Assembly (NCBI RefSeq): GCF_018128945.1
Contig: NZ_CP068393.1
Coordinates: 1 to 64,000, forward strand
Length of the DNA: 64,000 bases
Reading direction: 5' to 3'
Source: Aristaeella hokkaidonensis
GTDB taxonomy: Bacteria > Bacillota > Clostridia > Christensenellales > Aristaeellaceae
Below, piece after piece: positions 49,640-58,724 of the stretch. Below the pieces are notes generated by a model. It saw only the letters and a program-made list of their open reading frames with translations. It did not search any database and was not told where the DNA came from. The position numbers and the translations under genes were made by a program. How positions within the stretch are numbered: the first letter of the stretch is position 1; each line of letters opens with the position of its first letter.

Positions 49640-49922
49640 GATGCTCCTTCAGGTATTCGTCACGCAGGGCGGACAAATGTTTAACGATATCCGGATTCCA
49701 GTGTATCAGCGACGGGAGTTTCCCGCAAGGAAACTCAGCGCATAAACCGCAGAACTGAACTCCATGATCCCGGGCACAGGCATGAACTTTGCAGCGGCCG
49801 GATTCGGCCCATTCGGGTACCCGGCCGTCTGATTCGATGCAGCCGGGACATCTGCCGTCTGCTTTTTTCACACAGCCGGTGCAGCATTCGCCGCAGGCTG
49901 TGATCAGGGTAAAATCGGTCAT
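49632..49922 (-). CDS. DUF3795 Cys-rich protein
   Basis: A 96-residue protein with about ten cysteines in pairs (CGECCTGC, CPGC, CKVHAC, FCGLC, FPCG), the pattern of the DUF3795 family, probably binding zinc. The HACARDHGVQFCGLC block resembles the C-terminal half of the 47090 fusion. AAGGAG precedes the ATG. Function unknown. Confidence 0.82.
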   Translation of the reverse strand: MTDFTLITACGECCTGCVKKADGRCPGCIESDGRVPEWAESGRCKVHACARDHGVQFCGLCAEFPCGKLPSLIHWNPDIVKHLSALRDEYLKEHHG

Positions 49923-49936
49923 GATTGGTCTCCTTG

Positions 49937-51130
49937 TTATGGTTGAGCATAACTGCAGTCATTCAGCCTGGCCAGGCGTTGCGCAGCCTTATCAATTTTG
50001 CCGGAAAGCGGTTTGGTTTTCCGGACACCTGGCTCCAGCCAGACGTTCTGCACTGTAAGGGTGTTTGTTTTCCGGTCAGCTTTGGGTTCAATACGCCCGA
50101 CGAAACGATCCCCGTATACAATGGGAAGTACATAATAGCCGTATTTGCGTTTGACAGCCGGGGTGTAGATTTCCCAGGAATACTGATAGTCCCAGACGGC
50201 TTCGATCAGCTTCCGGTCCCAGAGCATGGGATCCAGGGGAGCAAGAAACTCCAGCCTGGCTTTGGTGTCCGCCTGACCATCGATTACAGACTCCAGCAAG
50301 GGAAGGTCTTCAGAAAGCAGGTACAGCGGGAAACGGATGCCTTCCACCTGAAGGGGAACGATGCTGCCGCTTTTTTCCAGACGGGCAAAGGCGGCGTTCC
50401 GCTGTTCCGTGGTCATGTTGATTCCCAGCCAGGCGGTGGAATTCCGGTTCCAGAGCAGACCGACAGCACCGATCCTGCGCCGGATACGCCAGTCCGTCAG
50501 GGAGGCTTCATCCGGGAAGGGATTCGGAGCGTTCAGCAAGGCGGCGGGAAGATACTTTTCCGCCAGGTCATAATACTTCCGTGAACCGGATTTATGATGG
50601 ATGAGCAGGGTTCCGTCCGTATAAAGCTGCTCCAGCACAGAACGGGCAGCCAGGGATTCTTTTTCCCAATGCCCGCTCCAGTGCATGGAGGAATGCCAGA
50701 AGATGGTTCCCTCAATAGGCAGCGTATCGCTGCTGACAGGACCATGCTTCCGGATATAGTTGACGGCTTCTTTTTCCAGCTCGGGAATGCCGGGGAACTG
50801 CCGGCCGTGGGCGGTGCTCCTTTCCCTGTAGCCGGAGAAGAAGGGCCAGTCCTCGCAGGGCCAGATGGAAAGCTCTTTATCTGAATAATCCACCAGCAGG
50901 CGGTCCCGGTAAAGAAGGTCGTGCAGCATCTTCTTCCGGAAGCCTTTGACGCGAGACTGAAGGGTCAGCTCCGCGTTCCTGCCGCAGACGTCCACGGGAT
51001 CAAACTGAATACAGCCGGCCTGGCGGACATACTGATAAGCTCCGTCCTTGCGGATGAAACGGTAGTCTCCCAACAAACCCTGCTTCAGCAGGATGAACTG
51101 CCGGGCCTGGGGCAGCGTAACGGTCAGCAT
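49937..51130 (-). CDS. YcaQ/AlkX-like winged-helix DNA glycosylase family protein
   Basis: A 397-residue protein of the HTH_42/YcaQ family. YcaQ (AlkX) of E. coli and AlkZ of Streptomyces unhook interstrand DNA crosslinks. Seen here are LPQARQFILLKQGLLG, QFDPVDVCGRNAELTLQSRV, and the distal SWEIYTPAVKRKYGYYVLPI and FVGRIEPKADRK blocks. It shares an operon with RidA, DUF3795 and HAD genes, and the window also has AlkD, hinting at a DNA-damage theme. Confidence 0.85.
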   Translation of the reverse strand: MLTVTLPQARQFILLKQGLLGDYRFIRKDGAYQYVRQAGCIQFDPVDVCGRNAELTLQSRVKGFRKKMLHDLLYRDRLLVDYSDKELSIWPCEDWPFFSGYRERSTAHGRQFPGIPELEKEAVNYIRKHGPVSSDTLPIEGTIFWHSSMHWSGHWEKESLAARSVLEQLYTDGTLLIHHKSGSRKYYDLAEKYLPAALLNAPNPFPDEASLTDWRIRRRIGAVGLLWNRNSTAWLGINMTTEQRNAAFARLEKSGSIVPLQVEGIRFPLYLLSEDLPLLESVIDGQADTKARLEFLAPLDPMLWDRKLIEAVWDYQYSWEIYTPAVKRKYGYYVLPIVYGDRFVGRIEPKADRKTNTLTVQNVWLEPGVRKTKPLSGKIDKAAQRLARLNDCSYAQP

Positions 51131-51153
51131 CTGGTACTCCTTCCGCGGATGCG

Positions 51154-51519
51154 TCAGCCGCAGTATGCGACGGCATCCGCCTGGAAATGAAGACCGCTGC
51201 TTCCGCCGACGTGGGCAAACTCGGTCTGGATGGACTTGCGGGAGGGATACTTGCCCTTGAACCGCTCTTTAATCACTTTTTCCATGACGGGGATGTTATA
51301 TACATCCCGGAACAGGCAGTCCATGTGGACCACATTTTCCAGCGTAAGGCCGAAAAGGGCGAGACGCTCTTCCATCTGGTCAAAGGCACCGTTGATTTGT
51401 TCTTCAATTGTGCCGCCGATATTGCCTACGCAATAGCTTAAAAAGCAGTAATCTCCTGCCTTGATAATCCCGGAATGGGCCCATTCTTCACTGATGTCTT
51501 TCCTGATGATTTCGCTCAT
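51154..51519 (-). CDS. RidA/YjgF family protein
   Basis: A 121-residue RidA-type protein, related to enamine/imine deaminases that detoxify reactive PLP-enzyme intermediates. YCVGNIGGTIEEQINGAFDQMEERL and DCLFRDVYNIPVMEKV are family-typical. The canonical arginine of the active site (usually in the R-x-x-V segment near 105) is not clearly conserved, so it may be a non-deaminating subfamily. First gene of the minus-strand run to 48800. Confidence 0.85.
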   Translation of the reverse strand: MSEIIRKDISEEWAHSGIIKAGDYCFLSYCVGNIGGTIEEQINGAFDQMEERLALFGLTLENVVHMDCLFRDVYNIPVMEKVIKERFKGKYPSRKSIQTEFAHVGGSSGLHFQADAVAYCG

Positions 51520-51563
51520 GATTATTCTCCTTGACAGACAGTATTAACGACGCGCTTCGTTCA

Positions 51564-51577
51564 GATAAAATTTTATC
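51564..51577. promoter_or_regulatory. Palindrome upstream of the RidA gene
   Basis: GATAAAATTTTATC, a perfect 14-bp palindrome 45-58 bp before the start codon, in the likely promoter region. Regulator unknown. Confidence 0.4.
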
Positions 51578-51632
51578 ATGAGCACTCCCGAATTGTAAGG
51601 CGAACAAAAATATTTTATGGAGAAAACCGGAC

Positions 51633-51667
51633 AAAAAAACTGCCGGGGAAGCTGAGCTCCCGGCAGT
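51633..51667 (-). terminator. Terminator of the DUF2975/XRE operon
   Basis: ACTGCCGGG (51639-51647) pairs with CCCGGCAGT (51659-51667). On the minus strand the stem is followed by a run of seven T. Confidence 0.85.
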
Positions 51668-51684
51668 GAATATCGACAGGTTAT

Positions 51685-51909
51685 TTATTTGTCATCGGAG
51701 GGCTTCCGGTACTCAAACAGATCACCCGGCTGGCAGTCCAGGACTTCACAGAGCTTGGCCATGGTTGATACCTTGACGGCTTTTGCCTTGCCGGTTTTCA
51801 GGATGGACATGTTGGCCAGCGTGATGCCCACGCGGTCGGCAAGCTCCGATACGCTCATTTTGCGCTTGGCCAGCATCACGTCGATATTGAAGATGATTTC
51901 GCCTTCCAT
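51685..51909 (-). CDS. Small XRE regulator (YozG-like)
   Basis: A 74-residue one-domain Cro/CI-type helix-turn-helix protein (NIDVMLAKRKMSVSELADRVGITLANMSILKTGKAKAV, then LCEVLDCQPGDLFEYR). It is the constant partner of DUF2975 membrane proteins in Firmicutes and probably regulates the pair. It lies 12 bp after the DUF2975 gene. Confidence 0.9.
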   Translation of the reverse strand: MEGEIIFNIDVMLAKRKMSVSELADRVGITLANMSILKTGKAKAVKVSTMAKLCEVLDCQPGDLFEYRKPSDDK

Positions 51910-51921
51910 GCTGTATCCTCC

Positions 51922-52401
51922 TTATACCGTCAGGTCGCTCTGCTCCTGAAGATCAGCAGCCTTCCGGACCAGATGGGAGAGGCAGGCAGCCGCGACTGTG
52001 ACCGAAAAGCCCACAAAGCAGATCAGCAGGGAAATCAGAAAGATTCCCGGATGGTTCATGCTCATGAAAAAGAAAACGACATTCCCCAGGAAGAAGAACA
52101 GGATATCCCCGGCCACCAGCCAGGCAATTCCCTGCAGGAGGGCGGCATTCGATGAGGAGAAAGACCGGTTCTCTCCGATGTTGACCGCGATTTTCCAGGC
52201 CAGCACAAGGATGGCATAACAGGGAATGGCCGTGATCCAGAGGAAGATCATCCACGGCCAGTGCCAGGACGCAAATTCAGGATAGCTGTCCTGCATCCAG
52301 GATCCGCAGTCGGGCAGGATACCGAAATAAACGATCAACCCGCAGAGCCCGATGATGATAATGATGGCTTTCAGCCAGGAAGAAAGCTTTTGCTGATTCA
52401 T
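51922..52401 (-). CDS. DUF2975 membrane protein
   Basis: A 159-residue protein with four hydrophobic segments (about 10-30, 48-70, 92-114, 119-142), the DUF2975 pattern. The conserved NIGENRSFSSSNAALLQGIAW loop precedes helix 3. The pair with a YozG-like XRE protein resembles two-gene systems where the membrane protein may sense a signal and tether the regulator. Function unknown. Confidence 0.88.
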   Translation of the reverse strand: MNQQKLSSWLKAIIIIIGLCGLIVYFGILPDCGSWMQDSYPEFASWHWPWMIFLWITAIPCYAILVLAWKIAVNIGENRSFSSSNAALLQGIAWLVAGDILFFFLGNVVFFFMSMNHPGIFLISLLICFVGFSVTVAAACLSHLVRKAADLQEQSDLTV

Positions 52402-52433
52402 TTCCGATGCCTCCGGTTTCTTTGCTCGGGAGT

Positions 52434-52486
52434 ATCATATATCGAAAATGATCGAAAGTCAACAATAAATTATCGCAACACGATAA
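52434..52486 (-). promoter_or_regulatory. DUF2975/XRE promoter and candidate operators
   Basis: On the minus strand, TTGACT (52462-52457), 17 bp, TATGAT (52439-52434). ATCGAAA occurs twice (52441-52447, 52451-52457) within the spacer. TTATCG-CAACA-CGATAA (52470-52486), a perfect 6-bp dyad, lies just upstream. They suit the encoded XRE regulator. Confidence 0.65.
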
Positions 52487-52494
52487 AAAACGAA

Positions 52495-52830
52495 TCAGGC
52501 TTTCAGAAAATCATCCCGCTTGGGCGTGAATACATCCAGCAGCACACCTTTTTCCAGACAGACGGTTCCATGGATCAGTCCGGAAGGAACCACAATGGAA
52601 TCTCCGGGATTCAGGACCACGGATTCATCCTCCACGCTGTAGCGGAAGGAGCCGGAAAGGACGTAGCTCAGCTGCGTATGGGGATGGGTATGCGGAGCTC
52701 CCTCCGAGCCGGTTTCGAAACTGACCTCCACGGCCATCAGCGGATCATCATATGCCAGGACGCTTCGTTCCACTCCGCCTCCCAGGGGATTCATTGTGAT
52801 ATCACTGCGATGCCGGACGATGCCTTTCAT
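52495..52830 (-). CDS. Cupin domain protein
   Basis: A 111-residue single-domain cupin. Motif 1, GAPHTHPHTQLSYVLSGSFRY, holds the metal histidines, and motif 2, PGDSIVVPSGLIHG, the last histidine. Small cupins of this kind include KdgF, which linearises the unsaturated uronate from pectin and alginate breakdown. The neighbouring uronate locus makes that attractive, though unproven. AAAAGGAG selects the ATG at 52830. It lies in an operon with the AraC and YcxB-like genes. Confidence 0.85.
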   Translation of the reverse strand: MKGIVRHRSDITMNPLGGGVERSVLAYDDPLMAVEVSFETGSEGAPHTHPHTQLSYVLSGSFRYSVEDESVVLNPGDSIVVPSGLIHGTVCLEKGVLLDVFTPKRDDFLKA

Positions 52831-52853
52831 TTCCTTTTCACTCCTTTTTTGAT

Positions 52854-53390
52854 TTATCCTTTGCATTTTTCCCTGCCCAGGTGATCACGGATGAACTCCC
52901 AGACGTCATAATCCGGAGCATCCGCCTGCTTTGACGGCAGGAGGAAAGCTTTGGCGGGCGTCACATACAGGTAGATGCAGCCTTTTTTCCGGAAAGCTTT
53001 GTATATGGAATCCCAGGAGACTTCCTGCGGCTCCTCCGCTTTCTGGTCGTTCACGATCCGGATACCTTCATCCCGCATGGTTACGGTGTAGACGGGCCGG
53101 GCGGGTTTCAGCTTTGCCCTGGCGGCCTGCATATTGACCTGGCTGAGGAAGGTGCCGATATAGACAAGGGGAAGTCCGATGCCGACAACCAGCAGTACGG
53201 CAGCGATCAGCCCGGACTGTTCCTTCCGGGTAAGGAGGGCGATGACAGCAAATGCAATCAGGATCAGGGAGAATACAGCGGGCCGGATCCATTTTTTCCG
53301 CAGGGCAAACATATCAAAACGCGCAAAGCGCTTGAAGGTTTTTTCATCCAGCTTTACCGCGACCGTAATATCCGTAAATTTCAGTTCCAT
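52854..53390 (-). CDS. YcxB-like membrane protein
   Basis: A 178-residue protein with two hydrophobic helices (about 35-85) and a C-terminal PH-like YcxB domain (YTVTMRDEGIRIVNDQKAEEPQEVSWDSIYKAFRKKGCIYLY, then LLPSKQ). Function of the family is unknown. It starts 3 bp after the AraC gene stop, in the same operon. Confidence 0.75.
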   Translation of the reverse strand: MELKFTDITVAVKLDEKTFKRFARFDMFALRKKWIRPAVFSLILIAFAVIALLTRKEQSGLIAAVLLVVGIGLPLVYIGTFLSQVNMQAARAKLKPARPVYTVTMRDEGIRIVNDQKAEEPQEVSWDSIYKAFRKKGCIYLYVTPAKAFLLPSKQADAPDYDVWEFIRDHLGREKCKG

Positions 53391-53393
53391 TCT

Positions 53394-54296
53394 TTATTCC
53401 TCGCTTTCCTGTTCTGACTGCTGCCTGCGGCTGGCTTTGGAACGACCGACCAGATCACCGGGAGACATACCGTAATACTGACGAAACGCACGGAAAAAGG
53501 CGCTGTAATCCGAAAAACCGCTTGAGTATCCCGCATGCTGAATGCTGTAGCCCTGGCGGATTAGTTCCCGGGCATTTTCCAGGCGCTTCCGGCGGATGTA
53601 GTCTCCAGGCGTCATGCCGATGATCCGCTTGAACTGACGGGTCATGGTGTTTTTATCCAGGAAGAAACGCTGCGCCAGATCACTGACGCTCAGGGATTCC
53701 CGGTAGTGGGCGTTGATGTATTCATGCACCTTCATGATTTCCCCGTACCGCGTTCCCGGATCCTCCTGCGGTTTTGTCCGCTGATTCAGCACGCGGCTGA
53801 TATGGATCAGCAGCTGGGAGAGGATCAGGTGGCACAGATACTGGCTGTCCGCGTCCGCCCGGTTTTTTTCATACAGCAGGGAATACAACAGGTTCAGAAT
53901 GACGTGATAGGTCTTTTCCTCCGGTACGATGAGATGCTCGTCCTGGAGGTTGGAACCCATGGCGCCCAGGGTCTTGGGCAGGAAGATGGACAGGGAAGAG
54001 ATGAACTCCGGATTGAGCCAGAGAACGATCCGTTCAATATCCCGGGGAGGCCCCTGCAGCTCCGGCCAGTGCGTTTCTCCCGGAGGAACAAGGATCAGGG
54101 TTCCGGGATGGAGTTCATACTGATTGTCTTCCACATGGTAAGTATAGCTGTCTGACAGCAGACAGTAAAGCTCGTAAAAATCATGCCGGTGCGGCGGCAC
54201 ACCAAAGGTGGCGGCATCGCAGTAATGATAAACCTCGATGTCGTTTCTGCTCATATCTTGCAATATATTGAAGGCGGAGATATAGGCACCATCCAT
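53394..54296 (-). CDS. AraC family transcriptional regulator
   Basis: A 300-residue AraC regulator. The N-terminal cupin-like sensor (PPHRHDFYELYCLLSDSYTYHVEDNQYELHPGTLILVPPGETHW, residues about 30-85) binds a sugar-type effector, and the C-terminal two-HTH domain (about 200-295; SLSVSDLAQRFFLDKNTMTRQFKRIIG and GFSDYSAFFRAFRQYYGMSPGD) binds DNA. The start at 54296 gives the normal length; the open frame extends upstream without support. It is divergent from the TRAP/uronate operon and is probably its activator. Confidence 0.9.
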   Translation of the reverse strand: MDGAYISAFNILQDMSRNDIEVYHYCDAATFGVPPHRHDFYELYCLLSDSYTYHVEDNQYELHPGTLILVPPGETHWPELQGPPRDIERIVLWLNPEFISSLSIFLPKTLGAMGSNLQDEHLIVPEEKTYHVILNLLYSLLYEKNRADADSQYLCHLILSQLLIHISRVLNQRTKPQEDPGTRYGEIMKVHEYINAHYRESLSVSDLAQRFFLDKNTMTRQFKRIIGMTPGDYIRRKRLENARELIRQGYSIQHAGYSSGFSDYSAFFRAFRQYYGMSPGDLVGRSKASRRQQSEQESEE

Positions 54297-54330
54297 GATT
54301 TCCACTTCTTTCAACAATGTTTCTACCAGC

Positions 54331-54358
54331 ATTATACATAAAATGATGTTTTTTGCAA
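54331..54358 (-). promoter_or_regulatory. AraC gene promoter
   Basis: On the minus strand, TTGCAA (54358-54353), 16 bp, TATAAT (54336-54331). It lies in the AT-rich 160-bp gap shared with dctP; no plus-strand promoter is equally clear. Confidence 0.6.
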
Positions 54359-54459
54359 TATAATGTGTATTTTCCACCATGTACAATATGGAAATAATAT
54401 GATTAAATATTGCCATCAGAAGGATGAGATCATCCGAAATTGAATAAGGAGGCATTCCC

Positions 54460-55473
54460 ATGAAGAAACTGCTTGGTATCCTGCTGGCCCTGGCTCTGCT
54501 GCTGGGCTGCACCGCCGCTTTTGCGGATCCGATTACCCTGACCTATGCTGAAGTGAACCCCGTTCCCGCTACTCTGGAAGAGAACGCTGAGAAGGGCTCT
54601 GTCGTCAGCGACGTGGCCTGGGCTTTCAAGACGAAGCTGGAAGAGCTTTCCGCCGGTGAAATCGTTGTTGATCTCCAGGGCGGCGGCGTTCTGGGCAGCG
54701 AAAAAGACGTCCTGGCCAACATCCTGGGCGGCGACACTTCCGCTGACATCGTCCGTATCTCCGCTTTCGCACTGAATCAGTATGGCGCAAAGAAGAGCGT
54801 GTTCCTGACCCTGCCCTACGTCTTCGGCAGCGAAGAGCACTACTGGAAGTTCGTTAAGAGCGACCTGGCCAAGGAAATGCTGGCTGAAGCCAAAGAAGTT
54901 GGTCAGCCCTGGACCGGCCTGGCCTATGGTGAAGAAGGCTATCGTCACTTCTTCTCCAAGGTTGACATCAAGACCATTGAAGACCTGAAGGGCCTGAAGA
55001 TCCGCGTGTCTGACGACCCGATCATGACCGGCCTGCTGCAGGGCCTGGGCGCCGCTTTCACTCCCGTTTCCTTCGGTGAACTGTACAGCGCGCTTCAGAC
55101 CGGTGTTGTGGACTGCGCTGAACAGCCCATCACCAACTACCTGTCCAACTCCTTCCAGGAAGTTGCTCCCTACATGCTCCGTGACGGCCACACCCTGGGC
55201 ACCATCGAACTGATCGCTACCGATTCCTGCTTCGACAAGCTGAGCGATGAGCAGAAGGCTATGGTTCAGGAAGCTGCCGATTACGCGATGGCTGAATGCG
55301 AGAAGTCCGTTATGGCCCGTCAGGAAGATGCTTACAACAAGCTGATCGAAATGGGCTGCACTGTCAACGAAGTGGAAGACAAGAGCGTCTGGCAGGAAGC
55401 TACCAAGGCTGTTCTGGAAGCGAATATCGCTGGCATGGAAGAAATCTATGAAGCGATCATGGCGCTGCAGTAA
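54460..55473 (+). CDS. dctP: TRAP transporter substrate-binding lipoprotein
   Basis: A 337-residue DctP-type solute receptor. The signal peptide ends in a good lipobox (LLLGC, Cys17), so it is membrane-anchored as expected in a Gram-positive. The substrate carboxylate-binding arginine is in GLKIRVSDDPI (near residue 180), and the GLGAAFTPVSFGELYSALQTGVVD block is diagnostic. Codon use is strongly biased toward GCT, GTT and CTG, a sign of high expression. The downstream genes indicate a hexuronate substrate such as galacturonate or glucuronate. Confidence 0.92.
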   Translation: MKKLLGILLALALLLGCTAAFADPITLTYAEVNPVPATLEENAEKGSVVSDVAWAFKTKLEELSAGEIVVDLQGGGVLGSEKDVLANILGGDTSADIVRISAFALNQYGAKKSVFLTLPYVFGSEEHYWKFVKSDLAKEMLAEAKEVGQPWTGLAYGEEGYRHFFSKVDIKTIEDLKGLKIRVSDDPIMTGLLQGLGAAFTPVSFGELYSALQTGVVDCAEQPITNYLSNSFQEVAPYMLRDGHTLGTIELIATDSCFDKLSDEQKAMVQEAADYAMAECEKSVMARQEDAYNKLIEMGCTVNEVEDKSVWQEATKAVLEANIAGMEEIYEAIMALQ

Positions 55474-55508
55474 TGATCTGAAAAAGACGATTAAACAATG
55501 AACCCGTT

Positions 55509-55538
55509 GGGGGTGCAGGGCCCAACTCCTGCGCCCCC
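55509..55538 (+). promoter_or_regulatory. Stable hairpin between dctP and dctQ
   Basis: An 11-bp GC-rich stem with one G-U pair (55509-55519 with 55528-55538). Without a U-tract it should not fully terminate; it can protect the abundant dctP transcript or limit dctQM expression. Confidence 0.6.
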
Positions 55539-55598
55539 GATTCGTATTTTTGCTGAGAGACACTGTCCGTTCACACATGATACCAAGGAGGCTTCTGA

Positions 55599-56147
55599 AT
55601 GCCAACCATTTTTAAGAAGCTGGAAAAGATCAAGCCCGTCTATGACTGGACTTACAAGATCATGCTGTTTATCTGCAAGCTTCTCCTGATCGGAGATATC
55701 ATCATTACCTCTGTTACTGTAGCCGGCCGCTATTTCCCCTTCTTTACAGCCCCGCACTGGGGTGAAGAAATGGTCCTGACTCTGATGGTCTACATGGCGG
55801 TCCTTTCCGCTACGCTGGCAATCCGCAAGCGCAGCCACATCCGCATGACGGCTTTTGATAAGTACCTGCCAAAGAAAGTGCTGCTCACGCTGGACCTGCT
55901 GGCAGACATTGCGGTGATGGCGCTTGGCGTGGTACTGCTGATCGAAGGGCTGGATGTGATCAAACCCACCGGCAATATTGCAAGATTTGCCAAGTACTCC
56001 TCCCTGCCGAACCTGAGCCAGATCTGGATGTACCTGCCCGTGGCTGTAGCCGGTGTGAGTATGGTTATTTTTGAACTTGAACAGGTATTCCTGCATATAG
56101 AAGAATTCTTTGTACCCCAGACTGAGAAGAAGGAGGTGCAGGCATAA
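55599..56147 (+). CDS. dctQ: TRAP transporter small permease
   Basis: A 182-residue four-helix DctQ subunit. Features are GRYFPFFTAPHWGEEMVLTLMVYMAVLSATLAIRKRSHIRM (the conserved E-E and R-x-H-I segment) and a C-terminal helix. It stabilises the DctM channel. AAGGAGG precedes the ATG, and its stop overlaps the dctM start (TAATG). Confidence 0.93.
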   Translation: MPTIFKKLEKIKPVYDWTYKIMLFICKLLLIGDIIITSVTVAGRYFPFFTAPHWGEEMVLTLMVYMAVLSATLAIRKRSHIRMTAFDKYLPKKVLLTLDLLADIAVMALGVVLLIEGLDVIKPTGNIARFAKYSSLPNLSQIWMYLPVAVAGVSMVIFELEQVFLHIEEFFVPQTEKKEVQA

Positions 56148-57448
56148 TGGATGCTGAAACCTTATCCACGATTATTCTGCTCGGCAGTTTCCTGCTGATG
56201 GTTTTCCTGCGCTTCCCCATTGCGTACTCTGTTGGTATTTCCACGGTACTGTGCCTGATTTCCATGGGCCAGAAACTGAGCGTCCTGCCCATGCAGATGG
56301 TGCGCGGCGTATGGTCCTTCAGCCTGATGGCTGTGCCGTTCTTTATCACAATGGGCGTGCTGATGGGCTCCGGAGGCATTTCGGAGAAGCTGATTGCACT
56401 GGCCAACTCCATTGTCGGATGGATGCGCGGCGGCCTGGCAATGGTGAACATCGTTGCGTCCTACTTTTTCGGCGGCATTTCCGGATCTGCTTCCGCAGAT
56501 ACGGCATCCCTGGGCTCCATCCTGATCCCCATGATGGTGGATGAAGGCTATGACGTGGACTTTTCAACTGCTGTGACCATCACTTCCTCCTGCGAGGGAC
56601 TGCTGGTTCCGCCCAGCCACAATATGGTTATTTACGCCACTACAGCCGGCGGTATCTCGGTCGGCGCGCTGTTTATGGCAGGCTATCTGCCCGGCGCCCT
56701 GCTGGCTATAGCCCTGATGGTGGGATCCTATATTATTTCTGTGAAGCGGAATTATCCCAAGGGGGAGAAATTCTCCATCAAAAACTTCGTCAAACAGCTG
56801 GGCAAGAGCATCTGGGCCCTGCTGGCGGTGCTGATCGTGGTTGTCGGCGTTGTGGGCGGCGTGTTTACCGCTACTGAATCCGCTGCTATCGCGGTCATCT
56901 ACTCATTGTTTGTATCTGTGTTCATTTACAAGGGACTGACCTGGAAAGGCGTCTGGAAGAGCTTTGAGAGCTGTATCGATACGCTGGCCATTGTGCTGAT
57001 CCTGATTGCCATGTCCGGCGCTTTCGGATACTGCCTGACCAACCTGCATGTTCCCGCAAAAGCTGCTGCGCTGATTACCGGCATTTCCAACAGCCCCATT
57101 ATCACTGCACTGCTGCTGAACGTGATCCTGCTGGTACTGGGCATGATCATGGATATGGCGCCGATCATCCTGATTGCAACACCAATCCTGCTGCCTGTGG
57201 CTACGTCTATCGGCCTCAGCCCGATCCAGTTTGGTATCATGGTTGTGCTTAACTGCGGTATCGGCTTGCTGACTCCGCCGGTCGGAGCTGTGCTGTTTAT
57301 CGGTTCCGCCGTGGCAAAACGTCCTATGGAAAAGGTGGTCCGGGCGACCATGCCGTTCTATCTCTGCATGGTTGCCGCGTTGATCCTGATTACCTTCATT
57401 CCGCAGATCAGCCTCTGGCTGCCGCAACTGTTCGGATACAGTGTGTGA
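56147..57448 (+). CDS. dctM: TRAP transporter large permease
   Basis: The 433-residue DctM subunit forms the Na+-coupled transport channel, with about 11-12 membrane helices. Family motifs are LRFPIAYSVGIS, YFFGGISGSASADTASLGSILIPMM and VPPSHNMVIYA. It is coupled to dctQ by overlap. The substrate is probably a hexuronate, given the four catabolic genes downstream. Confidence 0.94.
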   Translation: MDAETLSTIILLGSFLLMVFLRFPIAYSVGISTVLCLISMGQKLSVLPMQMVRGVWSFSLMAVPFFITMGVLMGSGGISEKLIALANSIVGWMRGGLAMVNIVASYFFGGISGSASADTASLGSILIPMMVDEGYDVDFSTAVTITSSCEGLLVPPSHNMVIYATTAGGISVGALFMAGYLPGALLAIALMVGSYIISVKRNYPKGEKFSIKNFVKQLGKSIWALLAVLIVVVGVVGGVFTATESAAIAVIYSLFVSVFIYKGLTWKGVWKSFESCIDTLAIVLILIAMSGAFGYCLTNLHVPAKAAALITGISNSPIITALLLNVILLVLGMIMDMAPIILIATPILLPVATSIGLSPIQFGIMVVLNCGIGLLTPPVGAVLFIGSAVAKRPMEKVVRATMPFYLCMVAALILITFIPQISLWLPQLFGYSV

Positions 57449-57470
57449 TCCGGAAACTGAATGATGAATG

Positions 57471-57496
57471 ATCCCGGGCCTGAAAAGGCCCGGGAT
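57471..57496 (+). promoter_or_regulatory. GAAA-tetraloop hairpin between dctM and the MFS gene
   Basis: An 11-bp perfect stem (57471-57481 with 57486-57496) and a GAAA-type loop without a U-tract: an mRNA processing or stabilising element rather than a full terminator. Confidence 0.6.
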
Positions 57497-57515
57497 GTAT
57501 TCAGGGAGTATGCCG

Positions 57516-58724
57516 ATGTTTTCTTTCCTCCGCCGAATGGATCCTTCCCGCCGCCGGTTGCTGCTGACGTGCTTTTACGCGTTTTTCTGCAGCGGTATGG
57601 TTTCCCTGATGCTCGGATCCGCCATGCCGGATCTCAAACGCAGCTGGGGACTGTCAGATTCCTTCAGCGGGGTGCTGCTGTCCGCTCATTCGATCGGCAA
57701 CATGGTTGCCGGATTTGTTTCGGGTATTGTGCCCTTCTGGCTGGGACGCCGCCGGTCCATTGCTCTTCTGGCCTCCCTGGCTTTCCTGGGGATGACCCTG
57801 ATGGCCGTTACCGGTGCTCCGGGCCTTCTTTTCGCAGCTTTTGTGCTTACGGGTGTTGGACGTGGCTCCGTTACGAATTTCAACAACCACACGGTGAACG
57901 TCCTGACTGACGGCAGCCCCGCGGCAGCCAATATTCTGCATGCGTGCTTTGCCGTCGGTGCCATTACCGCACCGATGGCCTTTCTTCTGCTGAGCCGCAT
58001 TGCAGCCTGGCAGGCCGGACTCTTTTTTGTGGTGCTGTGCGGCGTGGCGGCAGTATTCCTGTTTTTCCGTTCGCAGGTGCCGGATGACCGTCCGGACAGG
58101 AAGCAGAAAGAGGCACGGACAATGGCGTTCCTGAAAGAGCCGGCTTTTCTGGTTTTCGCCGGAATGATGTTCTGCTATATCTGCAGCGAATATGCTATTA
58201 ACGGATGGCTGGTTACCTACCTGCAGCATAAGCAGTCGCTCTTCACTGCCATGGGTGAGGGAGGCATTGCCGCTTACAGCCAGTCCATGGCGACCCTTCT
58301 GTGGGCGGTGATCCTGGCGGGACGGTTGACATGTGCCTGGCTTTCCCGGAAAGTATCCCAGAAGATCCTGATGTTTGTCGCGTCGATCGGAATGGCCGCC
58401 TGTTTCGCCGGAATGCTGTTGGCGTCAGCTGTTCCGGTGGTGACGGGGTGTATTGCGGGCATGGGATTCTGCATGGCCGGGATCTGCCCCATGATCTATT
58501 CCGACGCCGTGCACTATACCAACACCTATCCGCTGGCGACGGGAACCCTGCTGGCCTTTGGAGCGACAGGCGGTATCCTGATGCCTGCCCTGGTTGGATT
58601 CCTTGCGCAAAGCGGCGGATTTGAGATGAGCATGACCGCTATCCTGGTGTCGATTGTTCTTCTGACGGTGTTTTCCGCCGTCAATACCCGAATGAAAACA
58701 AGAAAGGGAGTATCCGAAACATGA
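57516..58724 (+). CDS. MFS transporter in the uronate operon
   Basis: A 402-residue major facilitator with twelve helices and motif A-like [13 protein letters not shown] near residue 75. AGGGAG with 7-nt spacing selects the ATG at 57516. It ends by overlapping uxuA by 4 bp. It is a second transporter in a TRAP operon and could carry oligogalacturonides or a different uronate, or export a by-product. Confidence 0.85.
   Translation: MFSFLRRMDPSRRRLLLTCFYAFFCSGMVSLMLGSAMPDLKRSWGLSDSFSGVLLSAHSIGNMVAGFVSGIVPFWLGRRRSIALLASLAFLGMTLMAVTGAPGLLFAAFVLTGVGRGSVTNFNNHTVNVLTDGSPAAANILHACFAVGAITAPMAFLLLSRIAAWQAGLFFVVLCGVAAVFLFFRSQVPDDRPDRKQKEARTMAFLKEPAFLVFAGMMFCYICSEYAINGWLVTYLQHKQSLFTAMGEGGIAAYSQSMATLLWAVILAGRLTCAWLSRKVSQKILMFVASIGMAACFAGMLLASAVPVVTGCIAGMGFCMAGICPMIYSDAVHYTNTYPLATGTLLAFGATGGILMPALVGFLAQSGGFEMSMTAILVSIVLLTVFSAVNTRMKTRKGVSET

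Noticed and set aside
54297..54512. 72-residue N-terminal extension of the AraC protein
   Set aside because: It runs through the AT-rich promoter region and into the dctP start; the start at 54296 gives the usual AraC length.
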